From NCBI RefSeq assembly GCF_049686335.1, contig NZ_JBAVHX010000004.1:124001-188000 (forward strand): a stretch of 64,000 nucleotides of DNA, read 5' to 3'. This document shows positions 17,242-25,028 of this stretch, one piece after another. The position numbers and the translations under genes were made by a program. This stretch comes from Buttiauxella sp049686335 (GTDB lineage: Bacteria > Pseudomonadota > Gammaproteobacteria > Enterobacterales > Enterobacteriaceae). The notes under the pieces were generated by a model. It was given only the letters and a program-made list of their open reading frames with translations, ran no database searches and was not told where the DNA came from. The first letter of the stretch is position 1; each line of letters begins with the position of its first letter.

Positions 17242-18102
17242 ATGCGGCGCAATTTCCCCCTGAACACAGTTGATGCTTTCCTTGTCACAGCAAAACATTT
17301 GAATCTGACGCGTGCCGCAAAAGAGCTTTGTCTGACCCAGGGAGCGGTGAGCCGCAAAATCTCCACTCTTGAGCAGTGGCTCGGCTATTCGCTGTTTGAC
17401 CGTCATGCCCGTGGATTACATTTAACTCCCCAGGGAAACGCCCTGCTGCCGGAGATGCAGCATGCTTTTGAGCATCTTCTGAGTGTGGCAAACAATGCCT
17501 GCCATAAATCCACGGTTATTCGCCTCAAAGCCCCGACCTGTGCGATGCGCTGGCTGGTGCCTAAGCTTGTGCAACTCGAGAGCGCCGCCCCTGACATTCA
17601 GGTGGCGTTAACCACCACCGTTGAACATGGCGTCAATTTCAAAAACGAGTCATACGATGCGGCGATCGTTTTCGGCCAGCCAGACAATAGCGGCACGTTG
17701 CTGTTTGAAGAGCAACTCACGCCGGTGATAAGCCAGCATTTGCTGCCCGATGAACCGCTCACCGCCGATGTTTTAAGCCGCTACACCTTCCTGCATCCGA
17801 CACGCGATCGTACCGACTGGTCACTGTGGCTGGCGAAAAACACCGACCTCGCCCCTGTTATGCATAAAAATCAACACTTCGACACGATGGACTTAGCCAT
17901 CAGCGCGGCGATTCAGGGATTTGGGATGGCGATTGCCGATGCCACGCTTGTAGCTGAAGATTTGCGGCGCGGCAGACTGGTGCAGCCGTTCGCAAGCCAG
18001 GTGAAAACCGGTGCGTGTTACCGTTTGTCCCTGCGCCCGGGCAGTGAAAACAGCAGTGAACTGGAAGCATTTAAAAAGAGTTTGCTGACGTTAAGTGACT
18101 AG
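17242..18102 (+). CDS. LysR-family regulator (GcvA-like)
   Basis: 286 residues. The N-terminal helix-turn-helix starts PLNTVDAFLVTAKHLNLTRAA, followed by LCLTQGAVSRKI and LFDRHARGL; the form resembles the GcvA/DsdC branch, which often controls amino-acid metabolism. It is divergent from the aminotransferase/binding-protein operon with 122 nt between starts, so that operon is the likely target and the amino acid the likely effector. It is not YdcI, the LysR gene that neighbours ydcJ in E. coli. Confidence 0.87.
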   Translation: MRRNFPLNTVDAFLVTAKHLNLTRAAKELCLTQGAVSRKISTLEQWLGYSLFDRHARGLHLTPQGNALLPEMQHAFEHLLSVANNACHKSTVIRLKAPTCAMRWLVPKLVQLESAAPDIQVALTTTVEHGVNFKNESYDAAIVFGQPDNSGTLLFEEQLTPVISQHLLPDEPLTADVLSRYTFLHPTRDRTDWSLWLAKNTDLAPVMHKNQHFDTMDLAISAAIQGFGMAIADATLVAEDLRRGRLVQPFASQVKTGACYRLSLRPGSENSSELEAFKKSLLTLSD

Positions 18103-18123
18103 TTGATGGTCGCTGAAAGCGGA

Positions 18124-18152
18124 TGTCGGATGAGCGTACGCGACATCCGACA
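18124..18152. repeat. REP-type palindrome
   Basis: TGTCGGATG...CATCCGACA with a 9-nt centre, a perfect 9-bp stem, between the convergent LysR gene and ydcJ. Confidence 0.8.
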
Positions 18153-18180
18153 TTTCTCTCAGCCAGGGTTAAGCTGCGAT

Positions 18181-19524
18181 TTACAACAATCCGCAACGTT
18201 TTTTACTGCGATCGGACGCCTGCTGATACAACTCAAATTCATCGGCAACCGGTGCACCGAGCGCCTGTTCAAACGCCGCACGGCTGGAGTGGCCGTGACT
18301 GCGTTGCCCGCCTTCCCCCCCCAGATTCGACTGGAAAATCCCCGCCGCACTGACCGGCAGAAAATCTTCGTAAATAATCGGCTGCGCCACCAGCCAGCCA
18401 CGTTCAATTAATGGCTGAGGATCATCGCCTGGTTTAATCGAATGGCGGTGCGTTTCACCCACCGGTGTTAAACGATAGCGGAAATAGGCTAAATCCTGGC
18501 AGCGCATCAGCGTGTCGCTGTCTGGCAGACGGGAGAAGACCTCCTGCAAATGCTGCTGATGGCTAAAGTTATCCTGCCCGTTACCTGCTTCATTTAGCAA
18601 TTCGTCATATAACGCACGCCCTTTCGGGGTCAGCGCCACGCCGCGCTGTTCGATTTCCCCAAAGCGCGCGGTATGAGTGCCATGATGCACACCGGCAAAA
18701 ATAATCGGCTCTTCCAGAGCTTTAAAGCTGGTCTGGCGCAGCAATATGGGGAACATGCGGCGCGGTGGGCCTTCGATAATCGCTTTCGGCGCAATGCCGT
18801 ATTCCGGCATCAAAGCTTGAACACGGTCGATATCCAGCGTGCGCGGTGTCAGGTGATTAATGTGACAACCGCGGAAGCAGACCACATCGGCAATCAGGCG
18901 ATGTTGCTGATGAAACGCCTGGTAGGTCTGGGCGTCTACCGTGGCGTGGCTGTGCCAGCGGAAAGTTTCCAGCGCCTGCCCGACAAACTCATCGGCCTGA
19001 GCTTCGCTAAACGCCCCCTGCTGGTCGTAAATATCGAGTAATGCCAGGCAACGCGGGGTGAAAATGTTGCGTTCTGCGAGGATGGCCGCCGCTGTATTTC
19101 GCAACGCCAGGTCGTCAATCAATTCCAGCCGTAATAAAGAGGTGAAAATGCGAAACGGGTTACGTGCCAGCGCGGCATCGTCAATCGGACGAAACGCCGT
19201 GGAATGCACCGGAACGCCTGCCTGGGAAAGATCGTAATAGCCGACAGGATACATCCCCATCACGGCAAAAACGCGGCGTAAAGTCGCCAGTTCTTCTGCC
19301 TTACCCACGCGGATCGCGCCATGACGCTCCACATTCAGACGTGCCAGTTCATCTGCATTTTCTAGTTGCTGTTGCAGATCGGGGCAGTTTTCCAGCACCG
19401 CCAGATTCACGTCTGCGACTAACTCTAACAAGGTTCCGTACTGAGGCACCTCTTGCTGGTACATCGCCGACATAGCGTGCGAAAATTTTTCCCGAATATC
19501 ATCAGCCGTGATGTTGTTCGCCAT
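18181..19524 (-). CDS. ydcJ: 2-oxoadipate dioxygenase/decarboxylase family protein YdcJ
   Basis: 447 residues, the same length as E. coli YdcJ (DUF1338). The family includes Pseudomonas HglS, an iron enzyme that turns 2-oxoadipate into D-2-hydroxyglutarate in lysine breakdown. Conserved metal-site stretches are visible: NVERHGAIRVG (about 65), VVCFRGCHINHLTPRTLD (about 218) and GEIEQRGVALTPKGR (about 290). It is monocistronic and lies back to back with pcaHG. No lysine-catabolic gene is nearby, so its physiological substrate here is inferred only from the family. Confidence 0.93.
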   Translation of the reverse strand: MANNITADDIREKFSHAMSAMYQQEVPQYGTLLELVADVNLAVLENCPDLQQQLENADELARLNVERHGAIRVGKAEELATLRRVFAVMGMYPVGYYDLSQAGVPVHSTAFRPIDDAALARNPFRIFTSLLRLELIDDLALRNTAAAILAERNIFTPRCLALLDIYDQQGAFSEAQADEFVGQALETFRWHSHATVDAQTYQAFHQQHRLIADVVCFRGCHINHLTPRTLDIDRVQALMPEYGIAPKAIIEGPPRRMFPILLRQTSFKALEEPIIFAGVHHGTHTARFGEIEQRGVALTPKGRALYDELLNEAGNGQDNFSHQQHLQEVFSRLPDSDTLMRCQDLAYFRYRLTPVGETHRHSIKPGDDPQPLIERGWLVAQPIIYEDFLPVSAAGIFQSNLGGEGGQRSHGHSSRAAFEQALGAPVADEFELYQQASDRSKKRCGLL

Positions 19525-19650
19525 GATGTCGTATCTCCAGTGAATATTGCTGAAAGCGTAGAATGTTGTGCAGAGGTTTAGGGCGAAGAATTTTCGTTTT
19601 GTGATCGACTATACAGCCCTGCATTAGAAGTAATGCTAACCGCTTATTGC

Positions 19651-19665
19651 ATAACCAATGGCTAT
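19651..19665. promoter_or_regulatory. Candidate LysR-type (PcaQ) site ahead of pcaH
   Basis: ATAACCAATGGCTAT, a dyad of the ATA-N9-TAT / T-N11-A type, 102 nt before the pcaH start. The left arm ATAACC equals the arm reported for PcaQ sites in rhizobia; the right arm is degenerate. A NAC site has the same outline, so the assignment is open. Confidence 0.35.
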
Positions 19666-19766
19666 GAAACACCACGCTTAAATTCACTTTAATTTAACAA
19701 GTTATTAACTGAGACTGTGTGCGGATATTCAAATAATAAAACATCACCCCGTACCTGGAGCATCTT

Positions 19767-20504
19767 ATGTCCGAAATCTGGAAACCCTGTGAGCTGGTTC
19801 ATCGTGACTATGACTCTCACCCACCGGCTTTCGCGCCGGGGTATAAAACGAGTGTGCTGCGCTCACCGCGAAATGCGCTTATTTCGCTGCAAAACTCGCT
19901 GTCTGAAATTACCGGCCCGATATTTGGCGCAAAAGATCTCGACCCGCTTGATAACGATTTGATCATGAATTACGCCAAAGACGGTTTGCCGATTGGCGAG
20001 CGTATTATTGTGCACGGTTATGTGCGCGACGGTTTTGGTCGGCCGATGAAAAACACGCTGGTGGAAGTGTGGCAGGCCAATGCTGGCGGGCGTTACCGCC
20101 ATAAAAAAGACAAATATCTTGCGCCAATTGACCCGAACTTTGGCGGCTGCGGACGTGTGCTGACGGACGAAAATGGCTATTACTTTTTCCGCACCATCAA
20201 GCCAGGCCCGTATCCATGGCGCAACCAGGCCAGCGACTGGCGCCCTTCCCATATTCACTTTTCACTTTCCGGTGAATCCTTTGCCCAGCGCCTGATCACG
20301 CAGATGTATTTTGAAGGCGATCCGCTGATCAAGCAGTGCCCGATTGTGAAGACCATTAATAACGATGACGCCATCCGCACGCTGATTGCCGAACTGGATA
20401 CCCATGCGGCCGTCCCGCTCGACTGTCTGGCTTACCGGTTTGATTTGGTGTTACGCGGCCAGCGCGCCACGTTGTTTGAAAACCGCACTCAAGGAGCCGT
20501 TTGA
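19767..20504 (+). CDS. pcaH: Protocatechuate 3,4-dioxygenase beta subunit
   Basis: 245 residues. With PcaG it cleaves the ring of protocatechuate between the hydroxyls to give 3-carboxy-cis,cis-muconate. The non-haem Fe(III) ligands of intradiol dioxygenases are all present: Tyr110 (GGRYRHK), Tyr149 (PGPYPWRN), His162 and His164 (RPSHIHFS). GGAG stands 6 nt ahead of ATG 19767. It overlaps pcaG by one base. It lies between divergent ydcJ and pcaQ and is separate from the other pca genes, so it probably has its own PcaQ-controlled promoter. Confidence 0.96.
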   Translation: MSEIWKPCELVHRDYDSHPPAFAPGYKTSVLRSPRNALISLQNSLSEITGPIFGAKDLDPLDNDLIMNYAKDGLPIGERIIVHGYVRDGFGRPMKNTLVEVWQANAGGRYRHKKDKYLAPIDPNFGGCGRVLTDENGYYFFRTIKPGPYPWRNQASDWRPSHIHFSLSGESFAQRLITQMYFEGDPLIKQCPIVKTINNDDAIRTLIAELDTHAAVPLDCLAYRFDLVLRGQRATLFENRTQGAV

Positions 20505-21124
20505 TGAAAGATTATTTAGCGGAAACCGCCTCGCAAACAGCGGGCCCTTACGTCCATATTGGCCTGGCTCCGCAGGCCGCGGGATTTAACATTTTTGAGA
20601 AGAATTTTAGCCATGTGCTGACGAACTCTCATACCCAGGGCGAGCGGATTATCGTCGAAGGCCGGGTGTTCGACGGCTCCGGTACGCCAGTGCGTGATGT
20701 TCTGCTGGAAGTGTGGCAAGCCAATGCCGCCGGGCGTTACAACCATCCGGCAGACAATCAAACCGATAAATCCTTAGATGAAGATTTTCGTGGCTGGGGT
20801 CGCACCTGTTCGGATTTCGACAGCGGCGTCTGGCGTTTTGACACCATCAAGCCAGGTGCAGTTATTGGCCGTGATGGACGCATGATGGCACCGCACCTGA
20901 ATCTGTGGATTGTGGCACGCGGAATTAATATCGGCCTGAATACGCGGATGTATTTTTCAGACGAACAGACCGCGAATGAAACTGATCCGGTGCTGAATTT
21001 AATTGAATGGGAAGTGCGACGTAACACCTTGATTGGCAAGCGTGAAAAGCGTGGCGATGAGGTAGTGTATACGTTTGATGTGTATCTACAGGGGGAGAAG
21101 GAGACGGTGTTTTTTGACGTATAG
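20504..21124 (+). CDS. pcaG: Protocatechuate 3,4-dioxygenase alpha subunit
   Basis: 206 residues. The alpha subunit has the same fold as PcaH but no iron: the positions that hold iron ligands in PcaH are altered (the segment GGRYRHK reads AGRYNHP here, and HIH is replaced by HLN in MAPHLNLWI). Start taken as ATG 20504 in TGATG, overlapping the pcaH stop, with AAGGAG 7 nt ahead; a TTG at 20501 is also in frame but less likely. Tight translational coupling fits equal subunit synthesis. Confidence 0.95.
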   Translation: MKDYLAETASQTAGPYVHIGLAPQAAGFNIFEKNFSHVLTNSHTQGERIIVEGRVFDGSGTPVRDVLLEVWQANAAGRYNHPADNQTDKSLDEDFRGWGRTCSDFDSGVWRFDTIKPGAVIGRDGRMMAPHLNLWIVARGINIGLNTRMYFSDEQTANETDPVLNLIEWEVRRNTLIGKREKRGDEVVYTFDVYLQGEKETVFFDV

Positions 21125-21139
21125 ATTCAGATGAAAAAT

Positions 21140-21170
21140 GGTGGATGACGCTTGCGCTTATCCACCCTAC
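21140..21170. repeat. REP-type palindrome
   Basis: Imperfect palindrome GGTGGATGACGC...GCTTATCCACC 15 nt after pcaG, ahead of pcaQ. It could stabilise the pcaHG message. Confidence 0.8.
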
Positions 21171-21293
21171 GCTTCATTACCCTCACCCTTTGTTATAAAA
21201 ACAAATCAATTGTTAATGAAATTTTGCTAGCAAGTTATCAAAATTAAACAACTTATCTTGTCAGCGCTACGGGTCTGTTTTTAACATCAGGTT

Positions 21294-22217
21294 ATGGAAA
21301 AAAACGGTTTGTTCAGTCAGCGCATTCGGTTGCGCCATCTTCATACTTTCGTGGCTGTCGCTCAACAGGGAACGCTGGGGCGCGCGGCTGAAACACTTAA
21401 TCTTAGCCAACCGGCATTATCGAAGACGCTTAATGAACTTGAGCAGTTAACCGGCACGCGTTTGTTTGAGCGCGGGCGTCTGGGTGCGCAGATGACGCTA
21501 ATGGGCGAGCAGTTCCTCACCCACGCCGTTAAGGTGCTGGATGCGTTGAATCACGCCGGGCAATCGCTCAATCAGAAAGAGGGTCAAAGCACTGCGGTGA
21601 TCCGCGTCGGTGCGCTGCCCACTGCCGCGCTGGGTATTTTGCCAAAAGTTATCGGCCAGTTTCACAAACAACAAAGCGATGTGACGCTGCAAGTTGCCAC
21701 CATGAATAACACCATGTTGCTGTCGGGATTAAAATCTGGCGAGCTGGATTTAGGCATTGGCAGAATGTCCGACCCGGAATTGATGACCGGGCTGAATTAC
21801 GAGCTGTTATTCCTCGAATCGTTAAAACTGGTGGTGCGTCCAGGCCACCCGCTGCTGCACGAAAACATTACGCTGAGTAAAGTGATGGAATGGCCGGTGG
21901 TGGTTTCGCCGAAAGGCACGATCCCGCGTCAAAATGCCGAATCCCTGCTTTCCAGCCAGGGCTGTAAAATGTCAGCCACCTGCGTCGAAACGCTTTCCGC
22001 TTCGCTTTCCCGCCAGCTGACCGTGGATTTTAACTACGTGTGGTTTGTGCCATCGGGGGCGGTGAAAGAGGATTTACGTCAGGGAACGTTGACCTCGTTG
22101 CCGGTCGCCACTCAGGGTGCCGGCGAGCCAATCGGCGTTTTAACCCGGGTGGATACCCCGCTATCGCCTGCCGCGCAAATCTTGTTGGCCTCGATTCGTA
22201 AGTCGATTCCCGGTTAA
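21294..22217 (+). CDS. pcaQ: LysR-family regulator PcaQ
   Basis: 307 residues. The N-terminus RLRHLHTFVAVAQQGTLGRAA with LSQPALSKTLNELE and LFERGR is typical of the PcaQ/GbpR branch of LysR regulators, in which PcaQ activates protocatechuate genes in response to pathway intermediates such as carboxymuconate. It lies 169 nt behind pcaG in the same direction. That gap includes a REP and an AT-rich stretch that could hold a separate promoter. The likely target is pcaHG. The name rests on family resemblance plus context. Confidence 0.85.
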   Translation: MEKNGLFSQRIRLRHLHTFVAVAQQGTLGRAAETLNLSQPALSKTLNELEQLTGTRLFERGRLGAQMTLMGEQFLTHAVKVLDALNHAGQSLNQKEGQSTAVIRVGALPTAALGILPKVIGQFHKQQSDVTLQVATMNNTMLLSGLKSGELDLGIGRMSDPELMTGLNYELLFLESLKLVVRPGHPLLHENITLSKVMEWPVVVSPKGTIPRQNAESLLSSQGCKMSATCVETLSASLSRQLTVDFNYVWFVPSGAVKEDLRQGTLTSLPVATQGAGEPIGVLTRVDTPLSPAAQILLASIRKSIPG

Positions 22218-22239
22218 GTGTCGGATGAGGCAATTTTAT

Positions 22240-22516
22240 GTCGGGGGCGGCGTTGCCTTGCCCGACCTGCAACGGCTTTCGTTGCGTTGCCCAACCTGCA
22301 ACGGCTTTCGTTGCCTTGCCCGACCTACAGCGGCTCTCGTTGCCTTGCCCGACCTGCATCGGCTCTCGTTGCCTTGTCCGGCCTGCAACGGCTCTCGTTG
22401 CCTTGCCCGACCTACAAACGGCTTTCTTTGCCTTGCCCGACTTACAACGGCTTTCGTTGCCTTGCCCGACCTGCAACGGCTCTCGTAGGTCGGATAAGCG
22501 TTAGCGTCATCCGACA
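22240..22516. repeat. 29-bp tandem array flanked by REP palindromes
   Basis: A REP-like palindrome at 22240-22266 (GTCGGGGGC...GCCCGAC type) runs into eight near-identical units, 22253-22485, with period 29 (unit six has 30). The unit core is TTGCCTTGCCCGACCTGCAA followed by CGGCTYTCG. A normal REP closes the array at 22485-22516. It fills the gap between convergent pcaQ and pcaC. Open frames in it on both strands are repeats of low complexity and not genes, since 29 is not a multiple of three. Confidence 0.92.
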
Positions 22517-22520
22517 TTCA

Positions 22521-22907
22521 TTAACCGGCAGCATCAATCTCATCAAACACCTGTTGTGCCAGGTGCATGGTGGCGTTGGCTGCAGGCAATCCGCAATACA
22601 GCGCCGAATGCATAATCAACTCTTTTAACTCATCGCGCGTCACGCCGTTATTAAACGCCGCACGCAGGTGCATTTTCAGCTCCGCTTCACGGTTTAGCGC
22701 AATCAACATCGCAATGGTTATCATGCTGCGGGTATGGCGCTCAAGGCCCGGGCGCGTCCAGATATCACCCCAGGCATATCGCGTGATGAAGTTCTGAAAC
22801 TCTTCGTTCAGCGGCGTGAGCTGCGACAAAGTGCGGTCGACGTGCTTATCACCCAGCACCGCGCGGCGCACCTCCATCCCTTGTTGGTAGTGTTCTTCAT
22901 CCTGCAT
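22521..22907 (-). CDS. pcaC: 4-carboxymuconolactone decarboxylase
   Basis: 128 residues from ATG 22907, which has AGGA 8 nt ahead and aligns with the N-terminus of Pseudomonas PcaC. ATG 22916 is also in frame but has its AGG directly adjacent, which is too close. PcaC decarboxylates gamma-carboxymuconolactone to beta-ketoadipate enol-lactone. The AhpD-like helical fold is indicated by HAWGDIWTRPGL-type (YAWGDIWTRPGLERHTRSMITIA), LKMHLRAAFNNGV and YCGLPAAN. It is the last gene of pcaIJFBDC and lies 1 nt after pcaD. Confidence 0.95.
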   Translation of the reverse strand: MQDEEHYQQGMEVRRAVLGDKHVDRTLSQLTPLNEEFQNFITRYAWGDIWTRPGLERHTRSMITIAMLIALNREAELKMHLRAAFNNGVTRDELKELIMHSALYCGLPAANATMHLAQQVFDEIDAAG

Positions 22908-22908
22908 A

Positions 22909-23667
22909 TCAGTCATCCTGTTGAATAAAGTTGAGCAATGCGGTGTTAAACGCGTCGGCGTCTTCAATGCTTGAGAGGTGCGAAGCTTGCAACGTCACCA
23001 GATGCGAACCCTTCACCTGCTGCTGCATAAATTCGCTGTCTGCCACGGTGCAAACCGGGTCGTCGACGCCTGCAATAAACAGCATCGGCACAGCAATAGC
23101 GTCAATTTCGCCACGCAGATCCGCGGCGGCTAAGGCTTCGCAACAGGAGGCATAACCCTCAGGATTAATTTGCGCCAGGGTGTTGCACAACGACTCGACT
23201 TTCGCAGAATGGTGTTTCACAAAACTGTCAGTAAACCAACGTGATGGCGCACTTTTAGCAATCGCCGACATCCCTTCATGGCGCACAGTACGCGCGCGTT
23301 CCAGCCAGCCGCTCTGCTCGCCGATTTTTGCCGCGCTATTGGCAACCGTTACGGAAAGAAAACGCTCCGGTGCAAAACGTGCCAGCCATAATCCGGTAAG
23401 ACCACCCATCGAAATTCCGCAGAAGTGCGCCTGCTGCACGCCTGCGTCGTCCATCACGCTAAGAACATCTTCCGCCAGTTGCGGCAGCGTAGTTTTCTCA
23501 TTTTTGTGCGTTCGCCCGTGCCCGTGGGTGTCATAACGCAGCACGCGAAAGTTCTGCAGAAGTGCCGCCATTTGTGGCTGCCACATCTCAAAGGTGGTGC
23601 CCAGTGAATTTGATAACACCACGACCGGCGCGCCGCCCGGCCCTTCCAGCTGATAATAATGGCTCAT
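22909..23667 (-). CDS. pcaD: 3-oxoadipate enol-lactonase
   Basis: 252 residues, alpha/beta hydrolase that opens beta-ketoadipate enol-lactone to beta-ketoadipate. The catalytic triad is Ser86 (GISMGG), an Asp near 202-203 (GVDDPVC) and His230 (ASHLSSIED); the oxyanion segment is LSNSLGTTFEMW near 18. Its start overlaps the pcaB stop by 4 nt (ATGA type), so the two are translationally coupled. It is a separate protein, not fused to PcaC as in some bacteria (PcaL). Confidence 0.95.
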   Translation of the reverse strand: MSHYYQLEGPGGAPVVVLSNSLGTTFEMWQPQMAALLQNFRVLRYDTHGHGRTHKNEKTTLPQLAEDVLSVMDDAGVQQAHFCGISMGGLTGLWLARFAPERFLSVTVANSAAKIGEQSGWLERARTVRHEGMSAIAKSAPSRWFTDSFVKHHSAKVESLCNTLAQINPEGYASCCEALAAADLRGEIDAIAVPMLFIAGVDDPVCTVADSEFMQQQVKGSHLVTLQASHLSSIEDADAFNTALLNFIQQDD

Positions 23668-25019
23668 GTAGATTCCCTGTTTTGTTGTGCCGCCCGCGTC
23701 AACACCTGGTTGATAAAGGTGTCGTTGCTGCCAAGCGCCTGTTGCGGGTCGAGCAGATGTGCAATTTGTGTCGCAGAAAGATGCGGCGTGACTTGCGGAT
23801 GTTGTGCGAGCAGTGCCGCAAGCGGCTGGTTTTCATCCAGCGCACGGTGGCAAAGCTGTTCGACAAGATGATGCGCCGCCTGTTTACCAAGTGATTTCGC
23901 AAGCGCAAGTGTGACGGATTCCGCCATAATCAGGCCGTGGGTGATATCCAGATTTCCACGCATTTTATCGGTGTGAACCTGCATCCCGCAGAGTAATTCC
24001 AGCGTCGTTTGCATCACGCCACCAGCCAGCAAAATTAACTGAGGAAGGGTTTCCCATTCCGCTTGCCAGCCCCCGAGTGCTCTTTCGTGTTGCTGATTCT
24101 GACTGGCATACATCGTCGCCATTAGACCCGGGATCCGGGTGGTGGCAGTCAGGATTGCCGCACAACTCACCGGATTACGTTTATGCGGCATGGTCGATGA
24201 ACCGCCGCGCCCTTCGGCTATCGGCTCACCCACTTCCGCCACTTCGGTCTGCATTAATAATGAAAAATCATTTGCGAATTTGCCCAGCGTTGCGCTCACG
24301 CCCGCAAACCAGCTGGCAACTTCCAGCAACCTGTCGCGCTGGCTGTGCCATGGGGTATCGGCCTGACTCAGCCCCAGCTCGTTTGCCAGCGCCTGGGCAA
24401 CCTCTGAGCCTGTGTCATTTAGCGAGGCCAGCGTGCCCGCGGCACCGCCAAATTGCAGCACTAACACGCGCGGTTTCATCTCTTGCAGGCGTTGTTGCCA
24501 GCGCAAAAGTGCATCGAGAGTGCCGGCTAGTTTCAGGCCAAAGGTAATCGGCAGCGCGTGCTGCATCCAGGTACGGCCTGGCATCACGCTGTGTTGATGA
24601 CGTTGGATTTGTTCGATTAACGCAGAAATTAACTGCTTAAGCAGCGTGTCACTGGCTGTGAGCGCCTGGCGCAATTGTAAAACCAGGCCGGTATCAATCA
24701 CGTCCTGGCTGGTTGCGCCCCAGTGAACATAGCGCGCGGCCTGTTCGTCCTGTTGTTTGACATTGGCCGTCAGCTGTTTGACCAGAGGAATGGCCAGATT
24801 CCCCGCGCCCGCTGCCGCCTGTGCTAACGCCGGGATATCAAGTTTATCGGCCTGACACTGCGTGGAGATAATCTTAATCGCCGAGCCGGGAGTCACGCCA
24901 CAAAGTGCTGTCGCCCGCGCCAGCGCCGCTTCAAAATCCAGCATCCCTTGTAACGTGCGTTCATCGCTGAAGATTTCGGTCAACGGTGATGTCCGTAACA
25001 TTGGGGTAAACAGTGTCAT
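23664..25019 (-). CDS. pcaB: 3-carboxy-cis,cis-muconate cycloisomerase
   Basis: 451 residues of the fumarase/aspartase superfamily with the signature GSSTMPHKRNP at 273-283 and a TSQDVIDTG segment at 103-111. It closes 3-carboxy-cis,cis-muconate to gamma-carboxymuconolactone, using the product of PcaHG. AAGGAG precedes ATG 25019. It follows pcaF by 9 nt and overlaps pcaD by 4 nt in one operon. Confidence 0.95.
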   Translation of the reverse strand: MTLFTPMLRTSPLTEIFSDERTLQGMLDFEAALARATALCGVTPGSAIKIISTQCQADKLDIPALAQAAAGAGNLAIPLVKQLTANVKQQDEQAARYVHWGATSQDVIDTGLVLQLRQALTASDTLLKQLISALIEQIQRHQHSVMPGRTWMQHALPITFGLKLAGTLDALLRWQQRLQEMKPRVLVLQFGGAAGTLASLNDTGSEVAQALANELGLSQADTPWHSQRDRLLEVASWFAGVSATLGKFANDFSLLMQTEVAEVGEPIAEGRGGSSTMPHKRNPVSCAAILTATTRIPGLMATMYASQNQQHERALGGWQAEWETLPQLILLAGGVMQTTLELLCGMQVHTDKMRGNLDITHGLIMAESVTLALAKSLGKQAAHHLVEQLCHRALDENQPLAALLAQHPQVTPHLSATQIAHLLDPQQALGSNDTFINQVLTRAAQQNREST

Positions 25020-25028
25020 GCCTGCTCC

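Noticed and set aside
22253..22485. Possible CRISPR array
   Set aside because: The 29-bp unit length is CRISPR-like, but units abut one another without unique spacers, and no cas genes are present.
22030..22628. Several overlapping Cys/Leu/Pro- or Gly/Lys-rich open frames on both strands over the repeat array
   Set aside because: They arise because a 29-bp repeat without stop codons is read in rotating frames. No start signals, no homology.
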